A stretch of DNA of 23,342 bases from Paracoccaceae bacterium. GTDB lineage: Bacteria > Pseudomonadota > Alphaproteobacteria > Rhodobacterales > Rhodobacteraceae. Positions 1 through 7,780 of the stretch are shown one piece after another. The notes under the pieces were generated by a model. The model searched no databases, had not been told where the DNA came from, and saw nothing but the letters and a program-made list of their open reading frames with translations. Location: positions 1-23,342 of the forward strand of contig PXDM01000394.1 of the NCBI GenBank assembly GCA_003565055.1. The letters run 5' to 3'. The first letter of the stretch is position 1; each line of letters begins with the position of its first letter. Both the position numbers and the translations under genes were made by a program.

Positions 1-50
1 GACGCGTGCCGGAACCGCCACAAAGAAGAACAGGATGGATCAAAAAGGAC

Positions 51-304
51 ATGAGCACTCCAGACAGGCAAACCCTGAATGACTTGCCACGGGGGCGAAG
101 ATCGCCGAATTTCCTGCGCTGTTCAAGCAGCTTGCGCGCCGGCTGCGCAGAGCTGAGCGGCACGCGCCCAGCTTGGGGAATATGCGGGCAAAATACCTGC
201 GATCGCGGCAGCAGGACCGACAGATGCAGGGAGGTTTGCTCAAGACAGAGGCACCGAACGCCAACCGGCCAGAATCTGTGGCAGAGCCACTTGAAAATGT
301 ATAA
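51..304 (+). pseudogene. Possible small gene broken by a one-base deletion
   Basis: An ATG at 51 sits behind AAAAAGG and opens as MSTPDRQTLNDLPRG. Around a run of five G (91-95) the coding-like signal moves to another frame, which reads AKIAEFPALFKQLARR and onward to a TAA at 302-304. Restoring one G would join both parts into a protein of about 84 residues, basic and rich in Arg and Gln. The second half has codon use typical of the window. I do not recognise a family, and chance open frames are a real alternative, so this is a weak call. The rest of 1-513 holds nothing I can support. Confidence 0.22.
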
Positions 305-513
305 CAACGCTTGTAGTGCTCCGAACCGGCGTTCCAGAGGTTGTTTTCAAAGCTTTACTTAATATCAACAAAGAAGCGCTTTAGAGTAAGAGCAGAAATC
401 TTCAGACCAGCTTCGCCGATCTGTAAAACATGAAAGATCGACAAAAAACTGATAAGCTCGCCGCTTTTGTATCTGAAATATGAGAGCGCTTATATGAGGT
501 TGAGATAATTTTC

Positions 514-1416
514 ATGTCAGACAAGAAGATTCCGATTTGCTTTGGATACCAAGGCAAGGGAAATATCGGTGACGACCTCATGTTTCTCATCAATACAAGC
601 AGATTCGCAAAGGTTTACGTCGTTAATGGAAGAAAGATACGAGATGGCGATCTTGAGCTTGGGAAATACCAATACGCCCTCCATGCATTGAGAGCAGAAC
701 TTCTCGTGTTCACCGGCGGAAACATATTCAATATCGACCGCGGAAAATCATATCTGAAGATCGCTTCTATATTTCTGTTGGTGTATATCAGGAAAATTCT
801 GGGAAAAGAAACCGAATTTGCCTCTGTAGGTCTGAACAAGAACATAAATCGCTTCGCGCATTCTTTGGCGGTGAAGGCCATTCTGGCTTCAGATCGGGCG
901 CATCTTCGGGAAACATCCATAAAAAATTCAAACGCATGGAAACAGGCCAGGACCGTTGAACACATAGAGTTCAAACCTGATATCGTGTTTTCCGGTGACC
1001 TCGAATCCCTGGATGTCTTGAAAAAAACGACCTCAGACGCGCCGTCTGAAAGCTCCGCGCCATATGCCGTTTTCTTCCCTTCGGCGCTGGCCAGAAATGA
1101 AGCCGCACGCGCAGGCGCTCAGGCCCCTGAAGAGGTCACTGTTCCTGATGAGATCACCAAGGTATATGTCATCACGCAGCATCGTGGGGACAAGGAAATT
1201 GAACAGGAATTTTTCAGGAACCGTGATGTTGAGCTGATAGAATACAGCATTGACAGGATCGGGGATGTTTTTACGCTTCTGCGCGGCGCAAGCCTCATCG
1301 TCACTGAAAGATATCACGGCGCGATCCTCGCAAGACGTTTCGGAATCCCGATGATTGCATCCGGGTATTCAGAGAAGATCCGTGATATCGAGATGATTCC
1401 CGTTACGGATTCTTGA
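514..1416 (+). CDS. Polysaccharide pyruvyl transferase-like protein
   Basis: The 300-residue product resembles the polysaccharide pyruvyl transferase family (CsaB/WcaK-like, PF04230), which adds ketal pyruvate from phosphoenolpyruvate to sugars of exopolysaccharide or cell-wall polymers. The visible hallmarks are the N-terminal G-x-G-N-I-G-D-D motif (about residues 14-21), an internal FTGGN segment, and the C-terminal ASLIVTERYHGAILARRFGIP stretch. The family usually continues further after that motif, and here it stops about 20 residues later, so the C-terminus is short. Base composition is clearly more AT-rich than the downstream genes (many ATA, AGA and AAA codons), which suggests separate acquisition. 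The ribosome binding site is weak (GAGG about 14 nt upstream). Its role with the downstream flippase in surface polysaccharide synthesis is inferred from context. Confidence 0.75.
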   Translation: MSDKKIPICFGYQGKGNIGDDLMFLINTSRFAKVYVVNGRKIRDGDLELGKYQYALHALRAELLVFTGGNIFNIDRGKSYLKIASIFLLVYIRKILGKETEFASVGLNKNINRFAHSLAVKAILASDRAHLRETSIKNSNAWKQARTVEHIEFKPDIVFSGDLESLDVLKKTTSDAPSESSAPYAVFFPSALARNEAARAGAQAPEEVTVPDEITKVYVITQHRGDKEIEQEFFRNRDVELIEYSIDRIGDVFTLLRGASLIVTERYHGAILARRFGIPMIASGYSEKIRDIEMIPVTDS

Positions 1417-1586
1417 CATGCACCATGATCGTGACGTCATCGCATCCGGAACGCTGCTGCAAGATGAAACCCCATCTCGCTCAGGGTATTCTTCATTGCA
1501 ATGCCGACGCTCTGTTTTGACTTCGGCGGCATCGCCGCATTTGGTTCAGCTGAGGCTGATTTGTATTCTCAAGTAAGAGGTTGGCG

Positions 1587-2921
1587 ATGACCAGTTCAGG
1601 CCCGCACGCCCCCCGGCCTCAACGCAAACTCAGGCTTGCCGTGCTTTTGTCCGCCGGGATCAAGGTCGCCAGTGCAGGTTTGACATTCCTGATGTTTGTT
1701 TTCCTCGCGCGTGCGCTCGGGCCTGAAACCTATGGCCGTTTCGCGGCGATGTTTTCATTGGGAAGCTTTCTGGGATACATCGTGCTGATGGGGCAGCACA
1801 CCCGGTCGGTCAAACGGTTGTCAGCCTGGATCGAGGACAGGAATCTCGGGCGGGCCCGGAAAATCATCCTGCAATCTCTGTCTGCCGTCATCCTTTTCGG
1901 GTCGCTTCTTTCATTGGGCCTTCTGGGTCTGGCCGCAGCGCTGGAATTTGCACAGCAATCGGATCATGCGGCGACGCTTCGCGGATCGATTTTCCTGATC
2001 GTGCCTTTCGCCCTGTCAGAACTCGTCGCCGCGCTGTTCCGGGCGCAAGGCGCGATTTTCTTTGCCCTCGCACCGCGTGACATTTTCTGGCGGGCCCTGA
2101 TCATCGCCATGTCGGTGAGCGCAGGTCCGGCACTGCTTGACGGGGTGAGCGCGGAAACTTCCATCATCATAATTTCGGCCATTCTGCTCATGTTGATCGT
2201 GTTGCAGACCCTGCTGCTTGCCTGGCGACTGCCCCGCGAGATCTGGTCAACCCCTTCCGAGCCCCTGCCAGAAGGGTTCTGGAGGGATTCCAGCTGGTTC
2301 TGGATAGGATCAATCATCGCAAGCATGACTGCGCATCTGTCAGTGGTCTTCACCTCCTTCAACCTGTCCGAGACAGAAACCGGTGCCTTCTTCGCCGCCG
2401 TGAAGATCACGTTGCTTCTGCAACTTCCGCTTATTGCTGTTTCCCTTGTCGCAGGGCCGATGTTGGCCCGGAGTTACGCAAAGGGAGATTACGCGGCCAT
2501 GCAGGGTGTCTGTCGTTCGATCTCTGTTATCCTGCTGGGCACTTCCACAGTGGGGACATTGTTCATCTTCATCATGCCCAGTACGCTATTGTCGTTTTTC
2601 GACCCGGCGTTTGTCGTGGCGGTCCCTGCGCTGATCGTCCTGACATTGAAGCAATTCATCGGAGCAATCTGCGGTCTCAGCAAGCTGACAATGCTGATGG
2701 CAGATGGTGCGAAGCCTCAAGCCTATTTTACAGGCGCCTCTGAAACTCTCGGTCTGATCCTGATCTTCGTGCTGGCCCCTCTGTTTGGCCTGCTCGGAGT
2801 TGCGATTGCCGTCCTGATCGGATCAACCTTGGGAAAACTGCTCTCTGTGACCTACTGCTATCGTCGGTTTGGAATAGACACGTCAGTATTTTGCATATTG
2901 CGCAAACCCAAAGATGTCTGA
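1587..2921 (+). CDS. Wzx-like oligosaccharide flippase (MOP superfamily)
   Basis: A 444-residue, highly hydrophobic protein with about 12 predicted membrane segments. It begins after a short polar N-terminus with IKVASAGLTFLMFVFLARALGPETYGRFA, the typical opening of polysaccharide exporters of the Wzx/RfbX type, where the LARxLGPExYGxFA motif recurs. These proteins flip undecaprenyl-linked repeat units across the inner membrane. I chose the ATG at 1587 rather than the in-frame TTG at 1581 because AAGAGG ends at 1580, about 6 nt upstream. The preceding pyruvyl-transferase-like gene and the distant glycosyltransferases and ExoY-like enzyme fit a polysaccharide pathway. Substrate unknown. Confidence 0.85.
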   Translation: MTSSGPHAPRPQRKLRLAVLLSAGIKVASAGLTFLMFVFLARALGPETYGRFAAMFSLGSFLGYIVLMGQHTRSVKRLSAWIEDRNLGRARKIILQSLSAVILFGSLLSLGLLGLAAALEFAQQSDHAATLRGSIFLIVPFALSELVAALFRAQGAIFFALAPRDIFWRALIIAMSVSAGPALLDGVSAETSIIIISAILLMLIVLQTLLLAWRLPREIWSTPSEPLPEGFWRDSSWFWIGSIIASMTAHLSVVFTSFNLSETETGAFFAAVKITLLLQLPLIAVSLVAGPMLARSYAKGDYAAMQGVCRSISVILLGTSTVGTLFIFIMPSTLLSFFDPAFVVAVPALIVLTLKQFIGAICGLSKLTMLMADGAKPQAYFTGASETLGLILIFVLAPLFGLLGVAIAVLIGSTLGKLLSVTYCYRRFGIDTSVFCILRKPKDV

Positions 2922-3205
2922 TGCAGGGCCAGAGCCTCACCCCCCTGACCAGCGCTGCAGCCACAGGGACGGGGTTTATGTTGACACAATATCAATAACT
3001 TACGTGATTAACTGTCGAATCCGGGACACTCCGATCACCTTAAACGGGAAAAAATCTGGTCGAAAAACAGGACCATCTCCATTCTCCCGCAAATGGATAA
3101 ATTCGCCACAGCAATGCACTTGATCATTGCGAGAAACTGCGCCACCCTTTGAGTTGCAAAGAACGTCTTGAGCATCCAAACGCTCCAGAAAAAGGCATTT
3201 CCGAC

Positions 3206-3997
3206 ATGACGACCCGTCTTTCCCAAATTATCTTCTATATTGGCTTCGGCTATCTGATCCTGGCATTGCTGCTGGTCATCGCGCATGACTTCCTCGAACT
3301 GTTCAATATCTCGCCGAATGTGGTGTTCATCTACCACCTGTACAGACAAGGCTCCCCCACGGAATGGCTGCAATGGTTCAGCCTCTCGGGCTGCGTGATC
3401 GCGGCGGGTTTTCTCTGGGGCAAGCTGTCCGAGAGGCAGCATGCCGCAACCGCCGCTTTCGCATTCTGGAGTTTCGGCCTCGCGCTGATGGTTCTTGAAG
3501 ACGCCGGAAACCTTCGCCACACAACAACTGCCGTATTGACCTCGATCCTCCATTCGGATGTGGCCAACCCACGCGATATGATGGATGTTCGAGGTCGCCA
3601 GGAACTGGTCATTTACGCACTTCTGGGCTTTCTGCTCATATGGCCCCTGTTGCGATACGGCCGCAAAATCCCTTTTTGCTCGAAATCCAAAAAGTTCTTT
3701 ACAATCGGCTACATAGCTTATGCGGTTGCAGCACTGGCTTCGGCCTCGCGTCATCAGGGGAACTGGTATGTTCATGTCGGAGGCGCGATCCGACGCCTCA
3801 CCGGAAAAGATGACAGCGCGCTTTGGCTCGGATTTGAAGCGAATAACCTGGCGAATGCCCCGCGTCTGTATCACCAAACTCTGGATTTCTACATCATGGA
3901 CTACATGCTTGAAGAAACTCTGGAACTCACCGGAGCGCTCTGCCTGTTGATCGGGTTCCTGACCATCATCTCACGCGTCAGGACCAACGCGCCGTAA
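3206..3997 (+). CDS. Unrecognised multi-pass membrane protein
   Basis: 263 residues. The ATG at 3206 is preceded by AAAAAGG about 11 nt upstream. An upstream in-frame alternative start at 3149 (TTG) adds a polar extension and lacks a good ribosome binding site. Hydrophobic segments lie at about residues 8-27, 55-72, 79-98, 132-150, 163-182 and 237-256, giving roughly six membrane passes. Hydrophilic loops carry conserved-looking residues (HDFLELF, LEDAGNLRH, ASRHQGNWYVH, LYHQTLDFYIMDY) rich in His, Asp and Tyr. I do not recognise the family. The position between a flippase and an ABC exporter hints at an envelope or polysaccharide role, but no function can be assigned. Confidence 0.7.
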   Translation: MTTRLSQIIFYIGFGYLILALLLVIAHDFLELFNISPNVVFIYHLYRQGSPTEWLQWFSLSGCVIAAGFLWGKLSERQHAATAAFAFWSFGLALMVLEDAGNLRHTTTAVLTSILHSDVANPRDMMDVRGRQELVIYALLGFLLIWPLLRYGRKIPFCSKSKKFFTIGYIAYAVAALASASRHQGNWYVHVGGAIRRLTGKDDSALWLGFEANNLANAPRLYHQTLDFYIMDYMLEETLELTGALCLLIGFLTIISRVRTNAP

Positions 3998-4437
3998 TGC
4001 CCTGCTCCGGCTATGGATGTGCCATCATCTCCTTGCGGTCATGGGTGTGCCTTTGACCTGCCCCCCGGTCGTCCCTCAGTCATAACGAGAGCCCCGGGCC
4101 ACGCTGCAGCAGATCGCGTGTCGCGCCGCGCGGAATGCGGCCTGACATGGGTGTCCTCATGGCGCCACGGGCCAGGTTTCCGTCTTGCATCATCCAGCCT
4201 GTCGAAGATCTCTTTGCTCAGGATCGATCATTTCTGAAACCGGAAGACGCCTGCCATTCAGAAGCGTGATCTCTGCCTGAACGGGAAAGCGGCAATCACA
4301 GCTCACGCCGCCGTTCTGCAACAATGCCACAGGGGATGCGCCTTGCCGCGCGCAGGATTTCGCGACATGGTTCAGACCAGTTTCTTCCGCACCGCGCCGC
4401 CCCCTGCCCCGGCGCGCCTGACCTGTCGAGAGGCCCC
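3998..4437 (+). other. 440-bp stretch without a supported gene
   Basis: This GC-rich gap separates the membrane protein from the ABC exporter. Short frames exist on both strands, but none has a good start and ribosome binding site. On the minus strand one frame from about 4440 down to a TGA at 4190-4192 reads protein-like (for example QAEITLLNGRRLPVSEMIDP) but has a stop directly upstream and no clear start. It may be a gene remnant or chance. No clear terminator or promoter is seen. Confidence 0.4.
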
Positions 4438-6306
4438 ATGATCAACCGCACCAAGCTGCGTGACGCGATGACAATGTGGCGCAAGCTCTATGAGCTGTTG
4501 CGCTTCAGCAGCCGCAGGATGACGCTTATTGTCAGCGGGCTGTCCCTGATTGAAGCCTTCACGGGCGTCTTCCTGCTCTATCTGATCAAGCTTCTGGTCG
4601 ATGTGGTTTCCGAACAGTTGGGCGATGGCGGCACGCTGGCCGATACCGGCGTGATCTTCCTCTATCTCGGGCTGATCGGGCTGATGATGGTCTTCACGGT
4701 CGCGGCCCAGCGGCTGGGCGAATATGCCCGCCAGCGTCAGGGGATGGAGGTCGCCGATTACGTCAATCGCGAGATCCATGCCCGCGCGATCAAGGTCGAT
4801 CTGGCCTTCTATGAAAGCCCGGCCTATTACGATTCGCTCCAGCGCGCGCGCGCGGCAGGTCCCCAGCGGCCTGCGCAGGTGGTCTCGACGCTGGCGCAAT
4901 TCCTGCGCAGCATCGTGTTTCTGGTCTCGGTGCTGGTGCTGATGGCGATGCTCGACTGGCGGCTGGTGCCGATGCTGCTGCTGAGCATGGGCATCGCGGT
5001 CGTGGTGCGGATGTTCTTCACGCGCAAGCTTTTCGAGTGGCAGCACCGGCGGGCGCAGATGGAACGGCGCGCGGCCTATCTCGACTGGCTTCTGACCTCG
5101 GATCACCATGCCAAGGAATTGCGCATCAGCCAGCTTGGTGCTGCGCTGCGCGAGCGCTTCAGCGCCCTGCGCCTGCAGATCCGCGGCGAACAGCTCGGCA
5201 TCGAGAAGCGCAAGATGCGCGCCGAGATCCTCGCAGCCGGCGCGGCGGCGCTGGTCTTCTTTGGGGCCACCACCTGGCTCGTGCTGCGGGTGATCTCGGG
5301 GGATGCGGGGTTCGGCGATCTGGTGCTGTTCCTTTTGCTGTTCAAACGCGCCGAGATGAGCGGGCGTGACTTCGTGCAGGCACTCTCGCAGATGTATGAC
5401 CACCAGCTTTTCCTGTCGCAGCTTTTCGGCTTCCTGACCGTCGAGCCGACCCTGACCGCCCCCGCCACCCCGCGCGCCCTGCCCAGTCCTGTGCAGACCG
5501 GCATCCGCTTCGAGCGCGTGAGCTTCACCTATCCTGCCAATCAGGCCCCCGCGCTCGAAGAGATCGATTTCGAGCTGCCCGCAGGCAAGATCACCGCGAT
5601 CGTGGGCGAGAATGGCTCGGGCAAGACCTCGCTCGTCAAGCTGCTGACCCGGCTCTATGACCCGAGCGCAGGGCGGATCACGCTTGACGGGGTGGATATC
5701 CGCGAATTTGACCCCGACGCCTATCGCGCGCTGTTCAGCGTGATCTTTCAGGATTACGCCCGCTATGCCGAGACTGTGGCCGAAAACATCCGCTTCGGCG
5801 ATGTCACCCGCGATCCGGGCGATCCGCGCATCGCGCAGGCGGCGGCGCTCGGGGGGGCTACGGATTTCATCGCCGGGCTGCCGCAGGGGATGGAGACCCC
5901 GCTCACGCGGCTTTTCGACAATGGCCGCGAGCTGAGCCTCGGGCAATGGCAGCGCGTGGCGCTCTCGCGCGCCTTCTTCCCGCAATCGCCCTTCATCATC
6001 ATGGACGAGCCCACCAGCGCCGTCGATCCGCGCGCCGAGGCCGAGCTCTTCGACAATTTCCGCGAACGCTTGGAAGGGCGCGGGGCGCTGGTGATCTCGC
6101 ACCGGCTGTCCACGATCCGCATGGCCGACCGCATCTATATGCTGGGGCATGGCCGGGTTCTGGAAGCGGGCAGCCATGACGAGCTCGTGCGCCTCGGCGG
6201 GCGCTATGCGCAGCTCTTCGAGCGGCAGGCGCGCTCTTTCCTCAACCCGTCTGAGGACGGCGTCGATCCGGCCTCCTCCCCACCCGCACCAGTCTGGCCG
6301 GGCTGA
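4438..6306 (+). CDS. ABC exporter, fused membrane and ATPase domains (lasso D candidate)
   Basis: A 622-residue half-transporter of the type I exporter fold. A transmembrane domain with about six helices (residues about 20-330) precedes a nucleotide-binding domain. The latter shows Walker A G390-ENGSGKTS with K396, signature LSLGQ at 499-503, Walker B FIIMDE with D523/E524, and the switch His H555. All key residues are intact, so it should be an active ATPase. The start is the ATG at 4438 with GAGAGG 4 nt upstream. An upstream ATG at 4324 would add 38 unconserved-looking residues. Exporters of this layout (McjD/PadeD type) carry lasso peptides out and give immunity. No other exporter is visible for the lasso operon at 17.8-21.7 kb, so this is the best candidate. 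A lipid or glycan exporter cannot be excluded. Confidence 0.9.
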   Translation: MINRTKLRDAMTMWRKLYELLRFSSRRMTLIVSGLSLIEAFTGVFLLYLIKLLVDVVSEQLGDGGTLADTGVIFLYLGLIGLMMVFTVAAQRLGEYARQRQGMEVADYVNREIHARAIKVDLAFYESPAYYDSLQRARAAGPQRPAQVVSTLAQFLRSIVFLVSVLVLMAMLDWRLVPMLLLSMGIAVVVRMFFTRKLFEWQHRRAQMERRAAYLDWLLTSDHHAKELRISQLGAALRERFSALRLQIRGEQLGIEKRKMRAEILAAGAAALVFFGATTWLVLRVISGDAGFGDLVLFLLLFKRAEMSGRDFVQALSQMYDHQLFLSQLFGFLTVEPTLTAPATPRALPSPVQTGIRFERVSFTYPANQAPALEEIDFELPAGKITAIVGENGSGKTSLVKLLTRLYDPSAGRITLDGVDIREFDPDAYRALFSVIFQDYARYAETVAENIRFGDVTRDPGDPRIAQAAALGGATDFIAGLPQGMETPLTRLFDNGRELSLGQWQRVALSRAFFPQSPFIIMDEPTSAVDPRAEAELFDNFRERLEGRGALVISHRLSTIRMADRIYMLGHGRVLEAGSHDELVRLGGRYAQLFERQARSFLNPSEDGVDPASSPPAPVWPG

Positions 6307-6310
6307 TCGC

Positions 6311-7321
6311 TCAACCCATCTGCTTGCCAAGCCAGCCCAGAAATGCGGCTTCGGGGCTGCGCAGGCGTTTGCGGCCCGTGTCATGCCAATGCGCGCGCCA
6401 GCGGGCTTCCAGCGCATGGATGTCATGGCCCGGCGCAAGACTGCGGGCGCGCTCGATGCATGCGCTTGAGAGCGGCGGCAGGCTGGTCAGGGCCAGAGCA
6501 CCGGCCCCGGCCGCGACCACGCGGCGCGGGCGCACGACCAGCAGATCCCCCTCCCCTTCGTGCAAATGGTAATCGGGCAGATGATCCGCCGCGATCATGT
6601 CGCGGATCATCTTGCGAAATACCCTGAGCGGCGAGGCCGCGCCCGATTTCTTGTGCAGCACCGCCATGCTGACGACCCATTCGGGCTGGCGGCCGCAATG
6701 CTTGCGCGCCAACTCATAGACGCGGCGTTCCAGCGGTTTGCGCAGCCGGAAATAATCGCGGCTCAGCGTCAGGACCGAACGCGCGAGCACCGCGCGGTAG
6801 AGCCAGTCCGAGAGCGTCACTGCGACCGAGATCATCCGCCCGGCCTTGGTCGCGCGCCGGATCTCCCAGGCCTCGATCAGCCCGAAGCCGCGCGTCGTCT
6901 CGATCTCGCCGGTGGTGATATTGGTGGTGATGCGCGTGCCCGCGAGCCGCTCAAACGCCTCGATGAGCCGGCGATACGCATCGCCCGAGGTGTCGCGATT
7001 GGTCGCCACCAACAGGTCATGCGCGCGCAAGGTGAGATGGCGCGAGACTGTGCGGCCCGCATTGAGGGCTGCCACCAACTGGCTGATGCAATAGATCAGA
7101 ATGTCCTTGTCATGGATCGTCGCCAACCCGCGCACCGAGGGCGTCACCCGGATCTCGGCCCCGTTATGGGTATAATCGAGCACCCGCAGATCGGGCCTTG
7201 TCGAGAGCGAGAACAGCGGATGTTCCATCGAGGCGAGATCATCCTTGGGGCTTGCGCCAAGGATGTCGCAGAGGAAGAAATCCCCCTGCGGATAGCGGTC
7301 CGGTAACAAGCCTGCGGCCAT
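6311..7321 (-). CDS. repA: RepA-type plasmid replication initiator
   Basis: A 336-residue protein of the replication initiator protein A family (COG5534/RPA-like), common on plasmids and chromids of Alphaproteobacteria. Recognisable parts are the N-terminal YPQGDFFLCDI, MEHPLFSLSTRPD and the DKDILIYCISQL segment, a central winged-helix-like region (about residues 95-215, with HDLLVATNRDTSGDAYRRL and LSRDYFRLRKPLERRVYELARKHCG), and a basic C-terminus. It is expected to bind the iteron-like repeats just upstream (about 7403-7536) and start replication. The ATG at 7321-7319 has a GGGCAGGG stretch a few bases upstream. It is divergent from parA and convergent with the ABC exporter, only 4 nt apart at the stops. 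The exact replication class of rhodobacterial plasmids needs a phylogeny. Confidence 0.9.
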   Translation of the reverse strand: MAAGLLPDRYPQGDFFLCDILGASPKDDLASMEHPLFSLSTRPDLRVLDYTHNGAEIRVTPSVRGLATIHDKDILIYCISQLVAALNAGRTVSRHLTLRAHDLLVATNRDTSGDAYRRLIEAFERLAGTRITTNITTGEIETTRGFGLIEAWEIRRATKAGRMISVAVTLSDWLYRAVLARSVLTLSRDYFRLRKPLERRVYELARKHCGRQPEWVVSMAVLHKKSGAASPLRVFRKMIRDMIAADHLPDYHLHEGEGDLLVVRPRRVVAAGAGALALTSLPPLSSACIERARSLAPGHDIHALEARWRAHWHDTGRKRLRSPEAAFLGWLGKQMG

Positions 7322-7394
7322 CGCCCTGCCCTCTGCCCCCGGTTTGCTTGCGGTCAGGATGCGCCATGTTCTGGCGTCTTGGAAGCCCGCACCG

Positions 7395-7640
7395 GATTCG
7401 TGGTTTCATTGACACCCAGCCTAAAGTTATCCACAGGCGCTGTCCAGCAGGCCGCGCACAGCTTTCGGGGGTTCGGAATCACAGCGGCGGTGTTTCAGAG
7501 TCGCCCCAACGTGGTTTCAGAGTCACCCCAGACAGATTTGCACCCACAACCCTCTGAACAGACAATAGTTTTTTTGCGCGCATGTTCCCGTAACTTATAC
7601 TATAACAGAATTTAACAGCATGTTTTTTCAGGCCCGATGC
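7395..7640. other. Probable replication origin (oriV): iterons, DnaA box, AT-rich region
   Basis: The gap between divergent repA and parA holds iteron-like direct repeats. Two close copies of GTTTCAGAGTCRCCCCA start at 7492 and 7514 (22-bp period), a degenerate copy starts at 7471 (21 bp earlier), and another related copy, GTTTCATTGACACCC, starts at 7403. A perfect DnaA box TTATCCACA lies at 7427-7435. An AT-rich stretch (about 7555-7635, with T7 and ACTTATACTATAAC) follows and could be the unwinding element. Spacing near two helical turns fits initiator binding on one DNA face. Origin function is inferred from this layout and the adjacent repA. Confidence 0.7.
7427..7435 (+). promoter_or_regulatory. 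Perfect DnaA box
   Basis: TTATCCACA matches the DnaA 9-mer consensus TTATNCACA exactly and lies among the iteron-like repeats next to repA. It suggests that host DnaA takes part in origin opening. Confidence 0.7.
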
Positions 7641-7743
7641 AGGGGCCTGGCAGAACCACCAGCGTCCCGCCCGACCAACCCGCTGTATTTGCTTGGGAAA
7701 GCTGTGCAAGATACGAAAAACCTTCCATATGCCGATATTTTGC

Positions 7744-7750
7744 GTATACT
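7744..7750 (+). promoter_or_regulatory. Candidate -10 element of the parAB promoter
   Basis: TATACT (7745-7750) lies 30 nt before the parA start, within the palindrome GTATAC (7744-7749). A matching -35 is poor (around 7722). ParA proteins of this kind often autorepress by binding at their own promoter, so the palindrome could be an operator, but that is inference. There is no strong ribosome binding site before parA. Confidence 0.3.
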
Positions 7751-7780
7751 GTCTGAAAATGATAACATGGGCAGATCCGC

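Noticed and set aside
2981..3010. TTGACA as a promoter for the membrane protein gene
   Set aside because: The -35 match is perfect, but no acceptable -10 follows at 16-18 bp (best is TGATTA).
4190..4440. Minus-strand protein-like frame with ITLLNGRRLPVSEMIDP
   Set aside because: A stop lies directly upstream, there is no clear start, and I could not assign a family; kept only as a note in the gap entry.
4372..6438. 688-codon open frame on the minus strand
   Set aside because: It lies antisense to the ABC exporter, whose motifs are all intact. The translation is His/Gln/Arg-rich low-complexity text typical of a GC-rich shadow frame.
6560..7306. 248-codon plus-strand open frame
   Set aside because: Antisense to repA, with shadow-type composition rich in Arg, Gln and Ala.
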